This document shows, piece by piece, positions 33,651 through 42,143 of a DNA stretch of 54,163 nt. The notes below the pieces were generated by a model that saw only the letters and a program-made list of their open reading frames with translations, did no database searches and was not told the origin of the DNA. Position 1 is the first letter of the stretch. Each line of letters opens with the position of its first letter. Both the position numbers and the translations under genes were made by a program. Source of the stretch: Thiotrichaceae bacterium (lineage in GTDB: Bacteria; Pseudomonadota; Gammaproteobacteria; SZUA-140); the NCBI GenBank assembly GCA_002401765.2, contig NVTY02000051.1, forward strand, positions 1 to 54,163, given 5' to 3'.

Positions 33651-34940
33651 ATGATTATTTTTTGGATTGTAGCAGCATTGCTAACACTGGCCGCGCTGCT
33701 GTTTTTACTACCGCCGTTGTTGCAGTTGGGTAAAAAAGATAGTGAATTTGTGGTTGAGCAGGATGCGCTTAATGTCTCTATCTATAAAGATCAGATGATT
33801 GAACTGGAAAACGATCTGCTCAACGACATCATCACAAAGGACCAGTGTGCACAGGGACAATTGGAATTGGAACAGCGCCTGTTAGAAGATGTCGCATTAC
33901 CATCCGTCGATGAAAAACAATCTGCGGCAGGTGCTAACAAAGTGACTGCGGCCATTGTCTCGTTAGTGGTGGTCGCGCTTACAGTGCCGCTTTATCTGCA
34001 GTTGGGTAAAGTAGAGCTAGTGGTACCGATGGCTCAAGCAATATCGATTCCTCAAGCGGCGACCGAGATGAACCAGGAAGAGATGACGGATCAGGTTTCC
34101 ATGATGGTCAGCCAGCTCTCGGCTCGCCTTGAAAAAGACCCGAGTGACGTGCAGGGATGGGCGATGTTGGGTCGTTCTTACTATGCGTTGAACCGTTATG
34201 GTGATGCGGTTGCGGCCTTTTCAAAGGCGGTTTCGATTGTTGATAACGATGCACAACTGTTAACCGATTATGCCGATGCGATGGCGATGAGTAGTGGCGA
34301 ACAGACCCTTGAAGGGCGTCCGATGCAGTTGATCATGCGTGCATTGAATCTTGATCCGCAAAATCAGAAGGCGCTATGGTTAGCCGGTACTGCGGCCTAT
34401 GAACGCGCCGATTTTGAATCGGCACTGATCTACTGGAAGCGCATCTACGCAATGTTGGATCCTAATTCACAGACCGCGCAAACCATGGCGGGTAATATTG
34501 CTGAAACAGAGCGCTTGATGCAGTCTCAGCGCGCTAATTCAGGCGCCAGCAGTACGGCTGGGATAGCTGCAAGTGCTTCTGCTACGGTACCTGCCGGTTC
34601 AGTGGTGAGTGGCGTGGTGACCTTGTCTCAGTCGTTGGCGGCTGACGTTCTCCCCACGGATACCATCTATATCTTTGCCCGTGCCATGCAGGGGCCGCGC
34701 ATGCCATTGGCTATTCTGAAAACTGAAGCGAGCAAGATGCCGATTGAATTTATCCTGGATGATTCAATGGCGATGGACGCTTCCATGAACCTTTCTAGCA
34801 CCTCCACCGTGATGGTGATGGCGCGCATCTCTCGCAGTGGGAATGCAACGCCACAGAGTGGTGACATGCAGGGTGGGGTTCAGAACGTGAAGATTGGAAC
34901 ATCTGGGATTGAAATCGTGATTGATGAGGTCATTCCTTAG
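33651..34940 (+). CDS. ccmI: Apocytochrome chaperone CcmI
   Basis: 429 residues. Two N-terminal membrane helices (about 2-25 and 103-122) frame a cytoplasmic loop with coil. The periplasmic part has TPR repeats (about 150-290, WAMLGRSYYALNRYGDAVAAF) followed by a beta-rich C-terminal domain (about 310-429). CcmI binds the C-terminal end of apocytochromes for delivery to CcmFH. AGAGGAAA precedes the start. Confidence 0.9.
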   Translation: MIIFWIVAALLTLAALLFLLPPLLQLGKKDSEFVVEQDALNVSIYKDQMIELENDLLNDIITKDQCAQGQLELEQRLLEDVALPSVDEKQSAAGANKVTAAIVSLVVVALTVPLYLQLGKVELVVPMAQAISIPQAATEMNQEEMTDQVSMMVSQLSARLEKDPSDVQGWAMLGRSYYALNRYGDAVAAFSKAVSIVDNDAQLLTDYADAMAMSSGEQTLEGRPMQLIMRALNLDPQNQKALWLAGTAAYERADFESALIYWKRIYAMLDPNSQTAQTMAGNIAETERLMQSQRANSGASSTAGIAASASATVPAGSVVSGVVTLSQSLAADVLPTDTIYIFARAMQGPRMPLAILKTEASKMPIEFILDDSMAMDASMNLSSTSTVMVMARISRSGNATPQSGDMQGGVQNVKIGTSGIEIVIDEVIP

Positions 34941-34958
34941 CGATACGAATGCTTTGTG

Positions 34959-34978
34959 CCCCTTTGATATAGAAGGGG
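34959..34978 (+). promoter_or_regulatory. Hairpin covering a ribosome site
   Basis: CCCCTT (34959-34964) pairs with AAGGGG (34973-34978), and the right arm is the ribosome site of the next gene (ATG 34986). The fold could limit translation of the TlpA-like protein, or act as a weak terminator after ccmI. It is short, so the call is tentative. Confidence 0.3.
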
Positions 34979-34985
34979 GTGAACA

Positions 34986-35564
34986 ATGCGGAGATTAACC
35001 GTGACCCGAATCGTGCTGTTGCCATTGTTTGCCTTACTGCTAACGGCATGTGAGATGGCGCATGAGCATGCGCTTGAACCTCATCAACGGCTCATGCCCG
35101 GTGAGTCACTTTCCGAGCTGATACTGCCAGGGTTAGATCGAGAGGATCTGGAAATCTCACAACTTAAGGGTAAGGTGGTTGTCCTTAACGTTTGGGCAAC
35201 CTGGTGTCCGCCTTGTCGTCGAGAATTGCCGAGCCTGCAACGCCTTGGTGAACGGCTGGATAGTGAGCGATTTGCAGTGCTTGGTTTGTCGGTGGATGAC
35301 GATAAACATCATCCGCGAGAGTATCTGATTGATCGGGAAATTGAACTTATCAGTTACATCGACTTGGACATGTCCATTGCCAGTCAATTAGGCGCGCAAG
35401 TATTCCCCGATACTTACCTGATAGGGGTGGATGGGCGCTTGTTGATGAACATTGAGGGTGAGCGTGAATGGGATAGTCCGCAGGTGATAGTGGCGTTGGA
35501 AGCGGCTTATCGAGGCGATTACACGCTGTTACAGGGCATCAAGCATCAAGATATGAGAGACTAG
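34986..35564 (+). CDS. TlpA-like thioredoxin lipoprotein
   Basis: 192 residues. A lipoprotein signal ends in the lipobox LLTAC (Cys about 22). The thioredoxin domain has WATWCPPCRRELPSL (about 72-86) and a cis-proline loop FPDTYLIG. It lies directly after ccmI and before a cytochrome c gene, so a role in periplasmic disulfide reduction for cytochrome or copper-protein assembly is likely. It differs from CcmG in being a lipoprotein. Confidence 0.85.
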   Translation: MRRLTVTRIVLLPLFALLLTACEMAHEHALEPHQRLMPGESLSELILPGLDREDLEISQLKGKVVVLNVWATWCPPCRRELPSLQRLGERLDSERFAVLGLSVDDDKHHPREYLIDREIELISYIDLDMSIASQLGAQVFPDTYLIGVDGRLLMNIEGEREWDSPQVIVALEAAYRGDYTLLQGIKHQDMRD

Positions 35565-35613
35565 TGGCGTCACCTTTATGCAGGGTGGCGTTAATGAATG
35601 AGGAGGCATGATC

Positions 35614-35955
35614 ATGAAAAGCATCAGGTTATTGAACGTAGGTGGCCGCTCTCTGCGTGGCGTATTGCTGTTGAGTGCTACCATGTTATTTGCTGCACCA
35701 GCGGTGATGGCTGGCGACCCGATCAAGGGTGGTAAAATTTACAATCAGCAATGTAAACAATGTCATGGTAGCCGTGGTAAAAGCACCTTTCCAGGGGTGG
35801 CTGACTTTTCCCGTGGCGAAGGGCTGATGATGGCGGATCACGCATTGTTAAAAAAAATCCGCGATGGACGAGGGATGATGCCTGCGTTTCGCGGCATGCT
35901 TAAGGACGATGAAATTTTTGATGTGATTACCTATCTGAGAAAGCTGCATCGATGA
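35614..35955 (+). CDS. Monohaem class I cytochrome c
   Basis: About 113 residues. Signal peptide about 1-33 (ending VMAGD), haem-binding CKQCH (about 49-53), and the distal methionine probably in RGMMPAFRGML. AGGAGG (35601-35606) is correctly spaced for ATG 35614 and too close to the ATG at 35608. The stop overlaps the next start by 4 bases. It is probably a soluble periplasmic electron carrier. Confidence 0.88.
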   Translation: MKSIRLLNVGGRSLRGVLLLSATMLFAAPAVMAGDPIKGGKIYNQQCKQCHGSRGKSTFPGVADFSRGEGLMMADHALLKKIRDGRGMMPAFRGMLKDDEIFDVITYLRKLHR

Positions 35956-37174
35956 GAGAGCGTCAGACTTTTGCTTCGTTAACACTGTCGTTGGCCTTAT
36001 TGTTATCTGCCTGTTCCGATACTGAGAATGAGAGCCATGATGCTTTGGTGACGAAGAGTGAATCGGCGTCAGTATCGACTGCGGTGGCAGCGAATGATAT
36101 CAAAAGTGTTGTGGCTCCTGCCGACGTGACCACTGCCTTGGCTTCATCGCTTGATGCAACGGCTACGGTGCGCAGTAGCCTGCCCCGGGTATTGGAGTCT
36201 TTTGGTGTGGGTGACAATGTCGTTGTGCGTTCGCTAGCGATAGATGAGGCGGGCAAGGCTATCTGGGTCGGTACCTCTGCAGGTGTACTGGAAATTGACC
36301 TCGAAAGTTACGACATGCGTGCAACCTACTCTCGACGTGACGGGCTGGCGAATGAGTATGTGTTTAGCATTATGGTCGATAGTCAGGGCAGTAAGTGGTT
36401 CGGTACTAATGGTGGTGGCATGACGCGCTTGCGAGAGGGGGAGTGGAAAACTTTTTTCCCGATGCATGGTCTGGCTGACTATTGGGTCTACTCCTTTGGC
36501 GAATCAAAAGATGGCAACCTGTGGGTCGGTACCTGGGGCGGTGCTAACCAGTTTGATAGTACAAAGGATGAATTCACCGCGACCTACGTAAAAGAGCTGG
36601 TCAATGAGTGGGTTTATAGCATCGCGAGTGATGAGCAGGGTCGTATGTGGCTCGGCACTGAAGGGGGTATTTCAATGTTTGATGGCAGCAACTGGCATGC
36701 CTTTACGCATGAAGATGGCGTCGGTGCTCCGAATACCCATAATCTGCCGGTGAGTCAGAACACCGGATTGGGTACGCGTGAACGGCATGACCTGAGTGTG
36801 ATGACGGAAGGGCAACAGAGCTATAATCCCGGTTATGTTTTTTCTGTCCATGTGTCCGCCAACGGCAACGTGTGGGCGGGCACGTGGGGGGGGGCGTGAG
36901 TTTTTATGATGGTAAAACATGGCAAAGCCTGACCAGCGAAGATGGCCTTGCAGGAGACGTGGTCTATAGCATCGCGCAGGATGATGACGGTGTCTTCTGG
37001 TTTGGCACCAATAAGGGATTGTCTCGTTATGATGGCAAGGCGTGGCAGACCTTTGCTAAAGGTGGCCCTAATGGTCTGATTGATGACAATGTCTATGCGG
37101 TGATTGCACATCCTTCGGGGGAAATTTGGGTGGGCACGCGTGGCGGTGTGACACGCCTGGGTTACGGAGAATAA
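35952..37174 (+). pseudogene. Propeller-repeat lipoprotein, interrupted at a G-run
   Basis: The first frame (35952-36899, 315 residues) starts with a lipoprotein signal (lipobox LLSAC, Cys about 21) and contains propeller repeats of the two-component-regulator type (AIWVGTSAGVLEIDL, GSKWFGTNGGGMTRL, NLWVGTWGGANQF, RMWLGTEGGISMF). It stops right after VWAGTWGG-A. The next frame continues with GGGVSFYDGKTWQSL to 37174 with three more repeats. The break is a run of nine G at 36886-36894; one more G would restore TWGGGVSF, exactly as in the paralogue downstream. It is either a sequencing slip, a mutation or a phase-variable switch. No kinase domain is attached. Confidence 0.75.
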
Positions 37175-37235
37175 ATCTCGATGAGTCATTTCCAACCCGA
37201 GAGGGTTGGTGGGAATTGAATAAAAGGTAAAATAA

Positions 37236-38582
37236 GTGAATCTGAATTTCAAGGTTTTAGCTGTGGTGGTGATCGTCATGGGGTTGATGGTGGTCGGCGG
37301 ATATCAGTTGGGCACGCAGCAGGCGAGTCATGAGGTTGCCAAGGAGAAGGGGCAACCTGCTGCTAGGTTAGATGTCAGTTCAATGGTGGCTGGCGAATTG
37401 AAAGCGGGTGCTCAGGTACCACTTAATCATCCGCCGATGGATAGCCCAAGGCCTATGGCGCAAAGCAATACCTTTCCCCAGCCTTCAACCCCACAGGTAG
37501 ATCTTGCTGGGCGCGGCGGCAGTGTAGAAACACCAGCGACACAGCTCACTGGGGAGAGTCGGTTTGCTCACTTTCGTGTCGGAAACCGTAATGTCAAAGG
37601 GCTGGCGATTGATGGTGACTACGTTTGGATCGGCACCTCTGGTGGTGTGATTCGCTACCACACGATTGATGATCAATATGATGTGTTTGATAACCGCATC
37701 AAAGGCATGCTTTCGAATGGTGTGTTCCACGTGAGTCGAATCGATAACAAACTGTTAGTGGGGACGTATGGTGGCGGCTTGTCGGTGATGGATATCGATA
37801 CCAGTGTGTGGACCAATTACAATATCCCGAATGGCCTGGCAGATCAGTTTGTTTATGATGTACAAAAAACCAGCAATGGCGACATCTGGATTGCGACCTG
37901 GTCTGGTGCCAATCGCATCCGCGGTGGTGACCTGGATGACCATTCAAAATGGGATATGTTTACCGTTGAAAATACCAATGGCGGCATTCCAAACCCCTGG
38001 GTTTATGGGGTAGAAGAGGGCTTGAATGGCGATATCTGGCTTGCCACGGAAGAAGGCCTGGCGTTGTATCGTGGCGGTAAGTGGCAGAACTGGCAGCATA
38101 AAGATGGCCTGGGCGCGCCGCTTGATGTGGTACGTGATGCGATCACGTCAAGAAATGATCCCGCCAAGGCATCTCAACACCATGCGCGTCAAAAGACTGA
38201 ACAGGGTTTAGAGGATGTGGATATCGCATATAACCCGAACTACATCATCTCGCTAGCGGTCGATAGCGATGGCATTGTCTGGGCAGGCACCTGGGGCGGT
38301 GGTCTGGCACGTTTTGATGGTGAGAACTGGACGAACTACACCACTGCTGATGGCTTGCCAGGCAATCACATCTTTATGTTGCACATCGATATCGATGGGC
38401 AGTTATGGATTGGCACCAGCAAAGGATTGGCGCGTTTTAAGGAAGAGGGGGAGGGGTTTAATGTGATGACGACTCTTGACGGGTTGTATGCCAACAATGT
38501 CTTCTCATTGGCGAAGTCAGGCAATGGCACGATGTGGGTGGGTAGCTTTGGTGGCGTTGCAAAATTGAGTGGGCAGCTTTAA
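37236..38582 (+). CDS. Propeller-repeat periplasmic protein, paralogue
   Basis: 448 residues, starting at GTG 37236. A membrane anchor (about 6-26) and proline-rich linker (about 45-90) precede a propeller of WIGTSGGVIRY-type repeats (YVWIGTSGG, DIWIATWSGANRI, DIWLATEEGLALY, IVWAGTWGGGLARF, QLWIGTSKGLARF, TMWVGSFGGVAKL). These repeats resemble the sensor part of hybrid two-component regulators but no signalling domain follows. It follows the broken paralogue by 61 bases. The neighbourhood of cytochrome and thioredoxin genes hints at periplasmic redox or sensing work, not proven. Confidence 0.8.
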   Translation: MNLNFKVLAVVVIVMGLMVVGGYQLGTQQASHEVAKEKGQPAARLDVSSMVAGELKAGAQVPLNHPPMDSPRPMAQSNTFPQPSTPQVDLAGRGGSVETPATQLTGESRFAHFRVGNRNVKGLAIDGDYVWIGTSGGVIRYHTIDDQYDVFDNRIKGMLSNGVFHVSRIDNKLLVGTYGGGLSVMDIDTSVWTNYNIPNGLADQFVYDVQKTSNGDIWIATWSGANRIRGGDLDDHSKWDMFTVENTNGGIPNPWVYGVEEGLNGDIWLATEEGLALYRGGKWQNWQHKDGLGAPLDVVRDAITSRNDPAKASQHHARQKTEQGLEDVDIAYNPNYIISLAVDSDGIVWAGTWGGGLARFDGENWTNYTTADGLPGNHIFMLHIDIDGQLWIGTSKGLARFKEEGEGFNVMTTLDGLYANNVFSLAKSGNGTMWVGSFGGVAKLSGQL

Positions 38583-38667
38583 CTGGTTTTGTAAGTGATG
38601 CTTATTGTCGGTATTTAACCATTTGTTGCTTTTTTGAGCCCCTAAATTTGATCAATAAGGAAATGTA

Positions 38668-39306
38668 ATGGCCTCAATAAAAAATGGAATAATCAATGAT
38701 AACAACATTAATGTTAAGCAATATAAAGCCATAGAACATGGGGAAATAAGTAAGGTAAAGTCAATTGTTCTGCATCGAACAGCTGGCTCAAGTGCAATAT
38801 CAGCATTAAATGGTTATGCGTCAGGGCAGAAAGTAGGCGCTCATTTTCTAATCGCTAATGATGGGAAAATATATCAGACAGCTAGTTTAGAGCAACTTTG
38901 CTGGCATGTTGGCATCTTGTATGCCCGCTGTATGATTGAAAAATCCTGTGATCCTAAAGAGTTAACAACTGTCACTGCTTTACTTCACCAAAAGGGTTTT
39001 TCTTTTTCTAAAAGAGTAAAAAATGTTTCAAGGCATGAATTAGGGAAAACCTATCCGCTTAGGTACCCATCAAATAATGACTCAATTGGGATTGAGGTAG
39101 TCGGCCGCTATAATCAATCGACTAATACTTTTGAGCGACCAACAAATAAACAATTTAAATCATTGAAATTTTTGGTCGATCTTTTAGTTAAAGAATTTTC
39201 TCTAAATTTAAAGAATGATGTTTATGCTCATGGTGTTATTGCAAGGAAAAAGAAAGCAGAAGGAATTCAGTTGCTTCAGTACTTAGTTATAGAGGCTACA
39301 CCATGA
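38668..39306 (+). CDS. Peptidoglycan amidase-like protein (possible toxin)
   Basis: 212 residues, no signal peptide, AT-rich unlike its neighbours. The fold is amidase-2/PGRP: SIVLHRTAGS (first zinc His, about 36), GAHFLIANDGKIYQTA (about 60-75), LCWHVG and a later SIGIEVVG and AHGVIARKK (second His). The usual third ligand Asp is replaced by KAEG. Downstream, with a 4-base overlap, is a small lipoprotein. This pairing and composition suggest an acquired cell-wall-cutting toxin with its immunity protein, as in type VI or contact-dependent effectors (inference). No secretion genes are adjacent. Confidence 0.7.
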   Translation: MASIKNGIINDNNINVKQYKAIEHGEISKVKSIVLHRTAGSSAISALNGYASGQKVGAHFLIANDGKIYQTASLEQLCWHVGILYARCMIEKSCDPKELTTVTALLHQKGFSFSKRVKNVSRHELGKTYPLRYPSNNDSIGIEVVGRYNQSTNTFERPTNKQFKSLKFLVDLLVKEFSLNLKNDVYAHGVIARKKKAEGIQLLQYLVIEATP

Positions 39307-39698
39307 TCAAATATTTATGTTTTTTTTGGGGGAGCTTTCTTATATCTTCATGCACATTCATCAATAGTAAAGAAGATCAAGTTGAAATATTGTCAATGGA
39401 TAAAATTGTTGATAAAACGATGGCAGACAATCAAATATGTGAAGATTTTTTGATGAGTGAACGGGAACTAAATAAATATTTTAAGATAGCTGATGAAGTC
39501 ACTACATCTGTATCGCATGAGAAATCTATTATGTTACCTTGTAAATACAAAGGTGAATTAAAAATAAAGAACAAGCATTATTTTTATGAGGTAGTAGCGG
39601 CTGGGGCTGGTTATATTTATAATCAAGATGGTTGGGTGGTGAAAAATTATCTTTGTGTAAATGAACGTTGTTGTAGTGAGTTTTTAAATTTATGTTGA
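39303..39698 (+). CDS. Small lipoprotein, candidate immunity protein
   Basis: 131 residues. A lipoprotein signal ends in the lipobox ISSC (Cys about 17). The mature part has several cysteines (ICEDF, LPCKY, LCVNERCCSEF, NLC) and a compact beta region (KYKGELKIKNKHYFYEVV, GYIYNQDGW). The start overlaps the amidase stop (ATGA), so the two are co-translated. A periplasmic lipoprotein is the expected form of an immunity protein against a peptidoglycan amidase. I do not recognise the family. The region is AT-rich like its partner. Confidence 0.6.
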   Translation: MIKYLCFFWGSFLISSCTFINSKEDQVEILSMDKIVDKTMADNQICEDFLMSERELNKYFKIADEVTTSVSHEKSIMLPCKYKGELKIKNKHYFYEVVAAGAGYIYNQDGWVVKNYLCVNERCCSEFLNLC

Positions 39699-39873
39699 AA
39701 TACAGAAACCTGTAAATAATTTTCAAGAATGGCTTGAGGCGCTGATCAACAGGCTATTTCACCCGCATCTGTTGCTGAGTTTGAAATCAAAGCCAGTGGA
39801 ATCTTCCAGGTTCATTATTTTAGCATATTGACTCAAAATTAATTCTGAGTTTTTGAGGCGAATCTAAGTAATG

Positions 39874-39999
39874 TCAAGCAGTGGCCTTTTTAGTGCTCTC
39901 CCACCAACCAAATGAAACACTCGCGTCAATACGCCGCAGGCACTCTGCATGTTTTTCGGTATCAGGTTTCACTACTAATAAAAAATAAAGGGGTGAAAT
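39874..39999 (-). pseudogene. Possible gene tail, unrecognised
   Basis: A minus-strand frame of about 41 codons ends KPDTEKHAECLRRIDASVS then FGWWESTKKATA and a stop at 39874. It has protein-like composition but no start or upstream part, so it may be the tail of a lost gene. The rest of 39699-40359 shows only the palindromic repeat at 40052-40157. Confidence 0.22.
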
Positions 40000-40051
40000 C
40001 AGAATGGCACTAACTTAAGGCTTTTTGCCTTAATTCATAGCTTATACTGTT

Positions 40052-40157
40052 CCCTCCCCCCTTGCAGGGGGAGGGTTAGGGTGGGGTAGAAGGCCGGGCA
40101 GTGGATAAACTCAATATTCTACCCTCCGCCTAACCCCCTCCCTGCAAGGGAGGGGGG
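40052..40157. repeat. Long palindromic repeat element
   Basis: CCCTCCCCC (40052-40060) pairs locally with GGGGGAGGG (40067-40075), and a similar hairpin CCCCTCCC...GGGAGGGG lies near 40136-40155. The two halves are also inverted copies of each other (GGGTTAGGGTGGGGTAGA against TCTACCCTCCGCCTAACCC), making one element of about 106 bases. Such C- and G-rich palindromes are dispersed in many proteobacterial genomes. It marks the left edge of the GC-rich polyketide cluster. Confidence 0.6.
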
Positions 40158-40359
40158 ATGAACAATGTGGACGGTTTGAGACTCATTTCATATTGGACAA
40201 GGCTTCAATTTGCCTTTGCGGCGGTATTATCCGATAATTGCTTTTTGCTCAGCCAATGTCAGCCGATCATCGCTGACATACTTGCCACTGGTGTTGGTAT
40301 GGAGGCCGCCACTCATGAGCTGCATGGCGGCGCGTGCCCAAAATTCAACAGGAGCCAGA

Positions 40360-41433
40360 ATGTTCTTCAATGGTTTGGGCACAGCAAATCCGCCGCGCCG
40401 TTATAGTAAATCTGAGTGTTGGGAAGCCTTCAAGGCCTCAGACTGGTTTCGCAAACTCAATGCGCGATCGCACATGATCGCAAAAATGGTTCTTCGCAAG
40501 GACAACGGCATCGAATTCCGCTCACTGGCCGTGGATTCGCTGGATGAAGTCTTCGATATTGCCCCGGATACCCTGCATAGCCGCTTTCTTTCCCACGCAC
40601 CTGACCTTGGCACAGCAGCGGGTACTGCTGCACTGGCAGAAGCCGGTATCGATGCACAGGATATCGATGGACTGGTGATCAGCACCTGCACCGGATATCT
40701 GTGCCCTGGCCTGAGCAGTTATGTGGTGGAGCGCCTCGGCCTGCGTGCCGATGTGCTCGCGTTTGACCTGGTGGGACAGGGATGCGCGGCAGCGTTACCC
40801 AATTTACGTCTCGCCGACGCATTGCTGTCGTCCGGCAATTGCCAGCACATATTGTCGATCTGCGTCGAAGTGAGCAGCGCGGCGATGTATCTCGACGATG
40901 ATCCCGGGGTGCTGATCAGCGCATGTCTGTTCGGCGACGGAGCGGGAGCTGCTGTGTTGTCGCGCCAGCCGAATCCGCAGCAGCGCAGCATCGAATGGAA
41001 ATCATTCGCGTCACTCATCAATCCGGCAGAGCGCGACGCGCTCAAGTTTGAAACACGCCAGGGTATGTTGCGTAACATCCTGACCCGGCCGGTTCCTCGC
41101 CTGGCCGCCGAGCATGCGCAGCAGGTGCTGGAAACTGTCGGCATTGCGCCTGGGGATATTAGCGCTTGGATCATGCACGCGGGCGGGCGCGATGTATTGC
41201 TCAAGATGGAGGAACGGTTGGATATATCGGCGCAAGACCTCAGATACAGCGCAGATATGCTGCGCCAATATGGCAACATGAGCAGTGCCTTCGTCTATTT
41301 CGTGTTGCAGGCCGCGCTCCGCGATAATGCACCGTCCGGATGGTGGTGGATGTCATCGTTCGGTGCCGGATTCAGTTGCCATGGCGCATTACTCAAAGTT
41401 GAAGACTGCGCCGGGTCCGCGAGTCAATCATGA
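40360..41433 (+). CDS. Type III polyketide synthase (chalcone-synthase fold)
   Basis: 357 residues. The catalytic triad is Cys142 in DLVGQGCAAALPNL, His273 in IMHAGGRDVL and Asn306 in QYGNMSSA, and the C-terminal GFGAGF-like loop is FGAGFSCHG. These enzymes extend an acyl starter with malonyl-CoA and close it to resorcinols, pyrones or phloroglucinols. ATG 40360 is chosen because AGGAG (40350-40354) is well spaced and the family start MFFNGLGTANPP begins there; the frame is open further upstream but that part is not protein-like. It is followed by a methyltransferase with a 4-base overlap. GC content is well above the flanks. Confidence 0.9.
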   Translation: MFFNGLGTANPPRRYSKSECWEAFKASDWFRKLNARSHMIAKMVLRKDNGIEFRSLAVDSLDEVFDIAPDTLHSRFLSHAPDLGTAAGTAALAEAGIDAQDIDGLVISTCTGYLCPGLSSYVVERLGLRADVLAFDLVGQGCAAALPNLRLADALLSSGNCQHILSICVEVSSAAMYLDDDPGVLISACLFGDGAGAAVLSRQPNPQQRSIEWKSFASLINPAERDALKFETRQGMLRNILTRPVPRLAAEHAQQVLETVGIAPGDISAWIMHAGGRDVLLKMEERLDISAQDLRYSADMLRQYGNMSSAFVYFVLQAALRDNAPSGWWWMSSFGAGFSCHGALLKVEDCAGSASQS

Positions 41434-42143
41434 ACCTGAGCCTGCCGCGGCGCGTTGAGCCGGAGCTACTGGATGACCTTGCCGCCGATGATGCGCGCGC
41501 GCAACGCTCGCGCCGCGACCTGCGCCGCATTCATCGCGCGATGGCAACCCTGACGATTTTGGAGCGCGCGTTGGCACGCGGCACGCAAGCATTTCGCCCG
41601 CACACGCTGCTCGAACTCGGCGCCGGCGACGGCTCGCTGATGTTGCGCCTTGCACAGCAGCGGGCGCTGCACTGGCCAGATGTCCACGTCACCCTGCTTG
41701 ACCGGCTCGACCTGGTCACGCCGCAGATGCTCGATGGCCTACGCAAGACCGGGTGGTCACCTCAGGCAGCGGCCATGGATGTGTTCGATTGGCTGGCGAG
41801 TTCGGATGACTCTCACTTTGATATTGTTATTGCAAACCTATTCATGCATCATTTTTCGTCAGACGAACTCACTCGCTTGCTGACCGGGATTGCGGCGCGC
41901 AGCCGCCTGTTCCTGTGCTGCGAGCCAAGGCGCGCTGCGCTACCGTTGGTGGGCAGCCACCTGATCGGCTTGCTGGGGGCCGGCCCGGTGACGCGGCTCG
42001 ATGCGGTGTCGAGCGTGCATGCAGGATTCCGCGCACAAGAATTATCGGCGCTCTGGCCTAACCCGCAGGATTGGGAGCTGCACGAGTATTCGGCGGGCTT
42101 GTTCAGTCACTGTTTTCTTGCCATCCGGAAACCGCAACAATGA
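41430..42143 (+). CDS. Class I SAM methyltransferase
   Basis: 237 residues. Motif I LLELGAGDGSL is at 60-70 and the acidic motif II follows in VTLLDRLDLV (about 88-97); VIANLFMHHF is motif IV. It resembles methyltransferases that sit next to type III polyketide synthases and would methylate the ring oxygen or carbon of the product (inference). It overlaps both neighbours by 4 bases. Very GC-rich, with GCG/CGC-heavy codons. Confidence 0.85.
   Translation: MNLSLPRRVEPELLDDLAADDARAQRSRRDLRRIHRAMATLTILERALARGTQAFRPHTLLELGAGDGSLMLRLAQQRALHWPDVHVTLLDRLDLVTPQMLDGLRKTGWSPQAAAMDVFDWLASSDDSHFDIVIANLFMHHFSSDELTRLLTGIAARSRLFLCCEPRRAALPLVGSHLIGLLGAGPVTRLDAVSSVHAGFRAQELSALWPNPQDWELHEYSAGLFSHCFLAIRKPQQ

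Noticed and set aside
40228..40400. Minus-strand open stretch ending in a stop at about 40228, running into the PKS start
   Set aside because: It looks somewhat protein-like but has no start, overlaps a convincing gene start and matches nothing I know; chance is likely.
40719..41279. Minus-strand open frame opposite the type III PKS
   Set aside because: Shadow of a GC-rich gene with clear catalytic residues on the plus strand.
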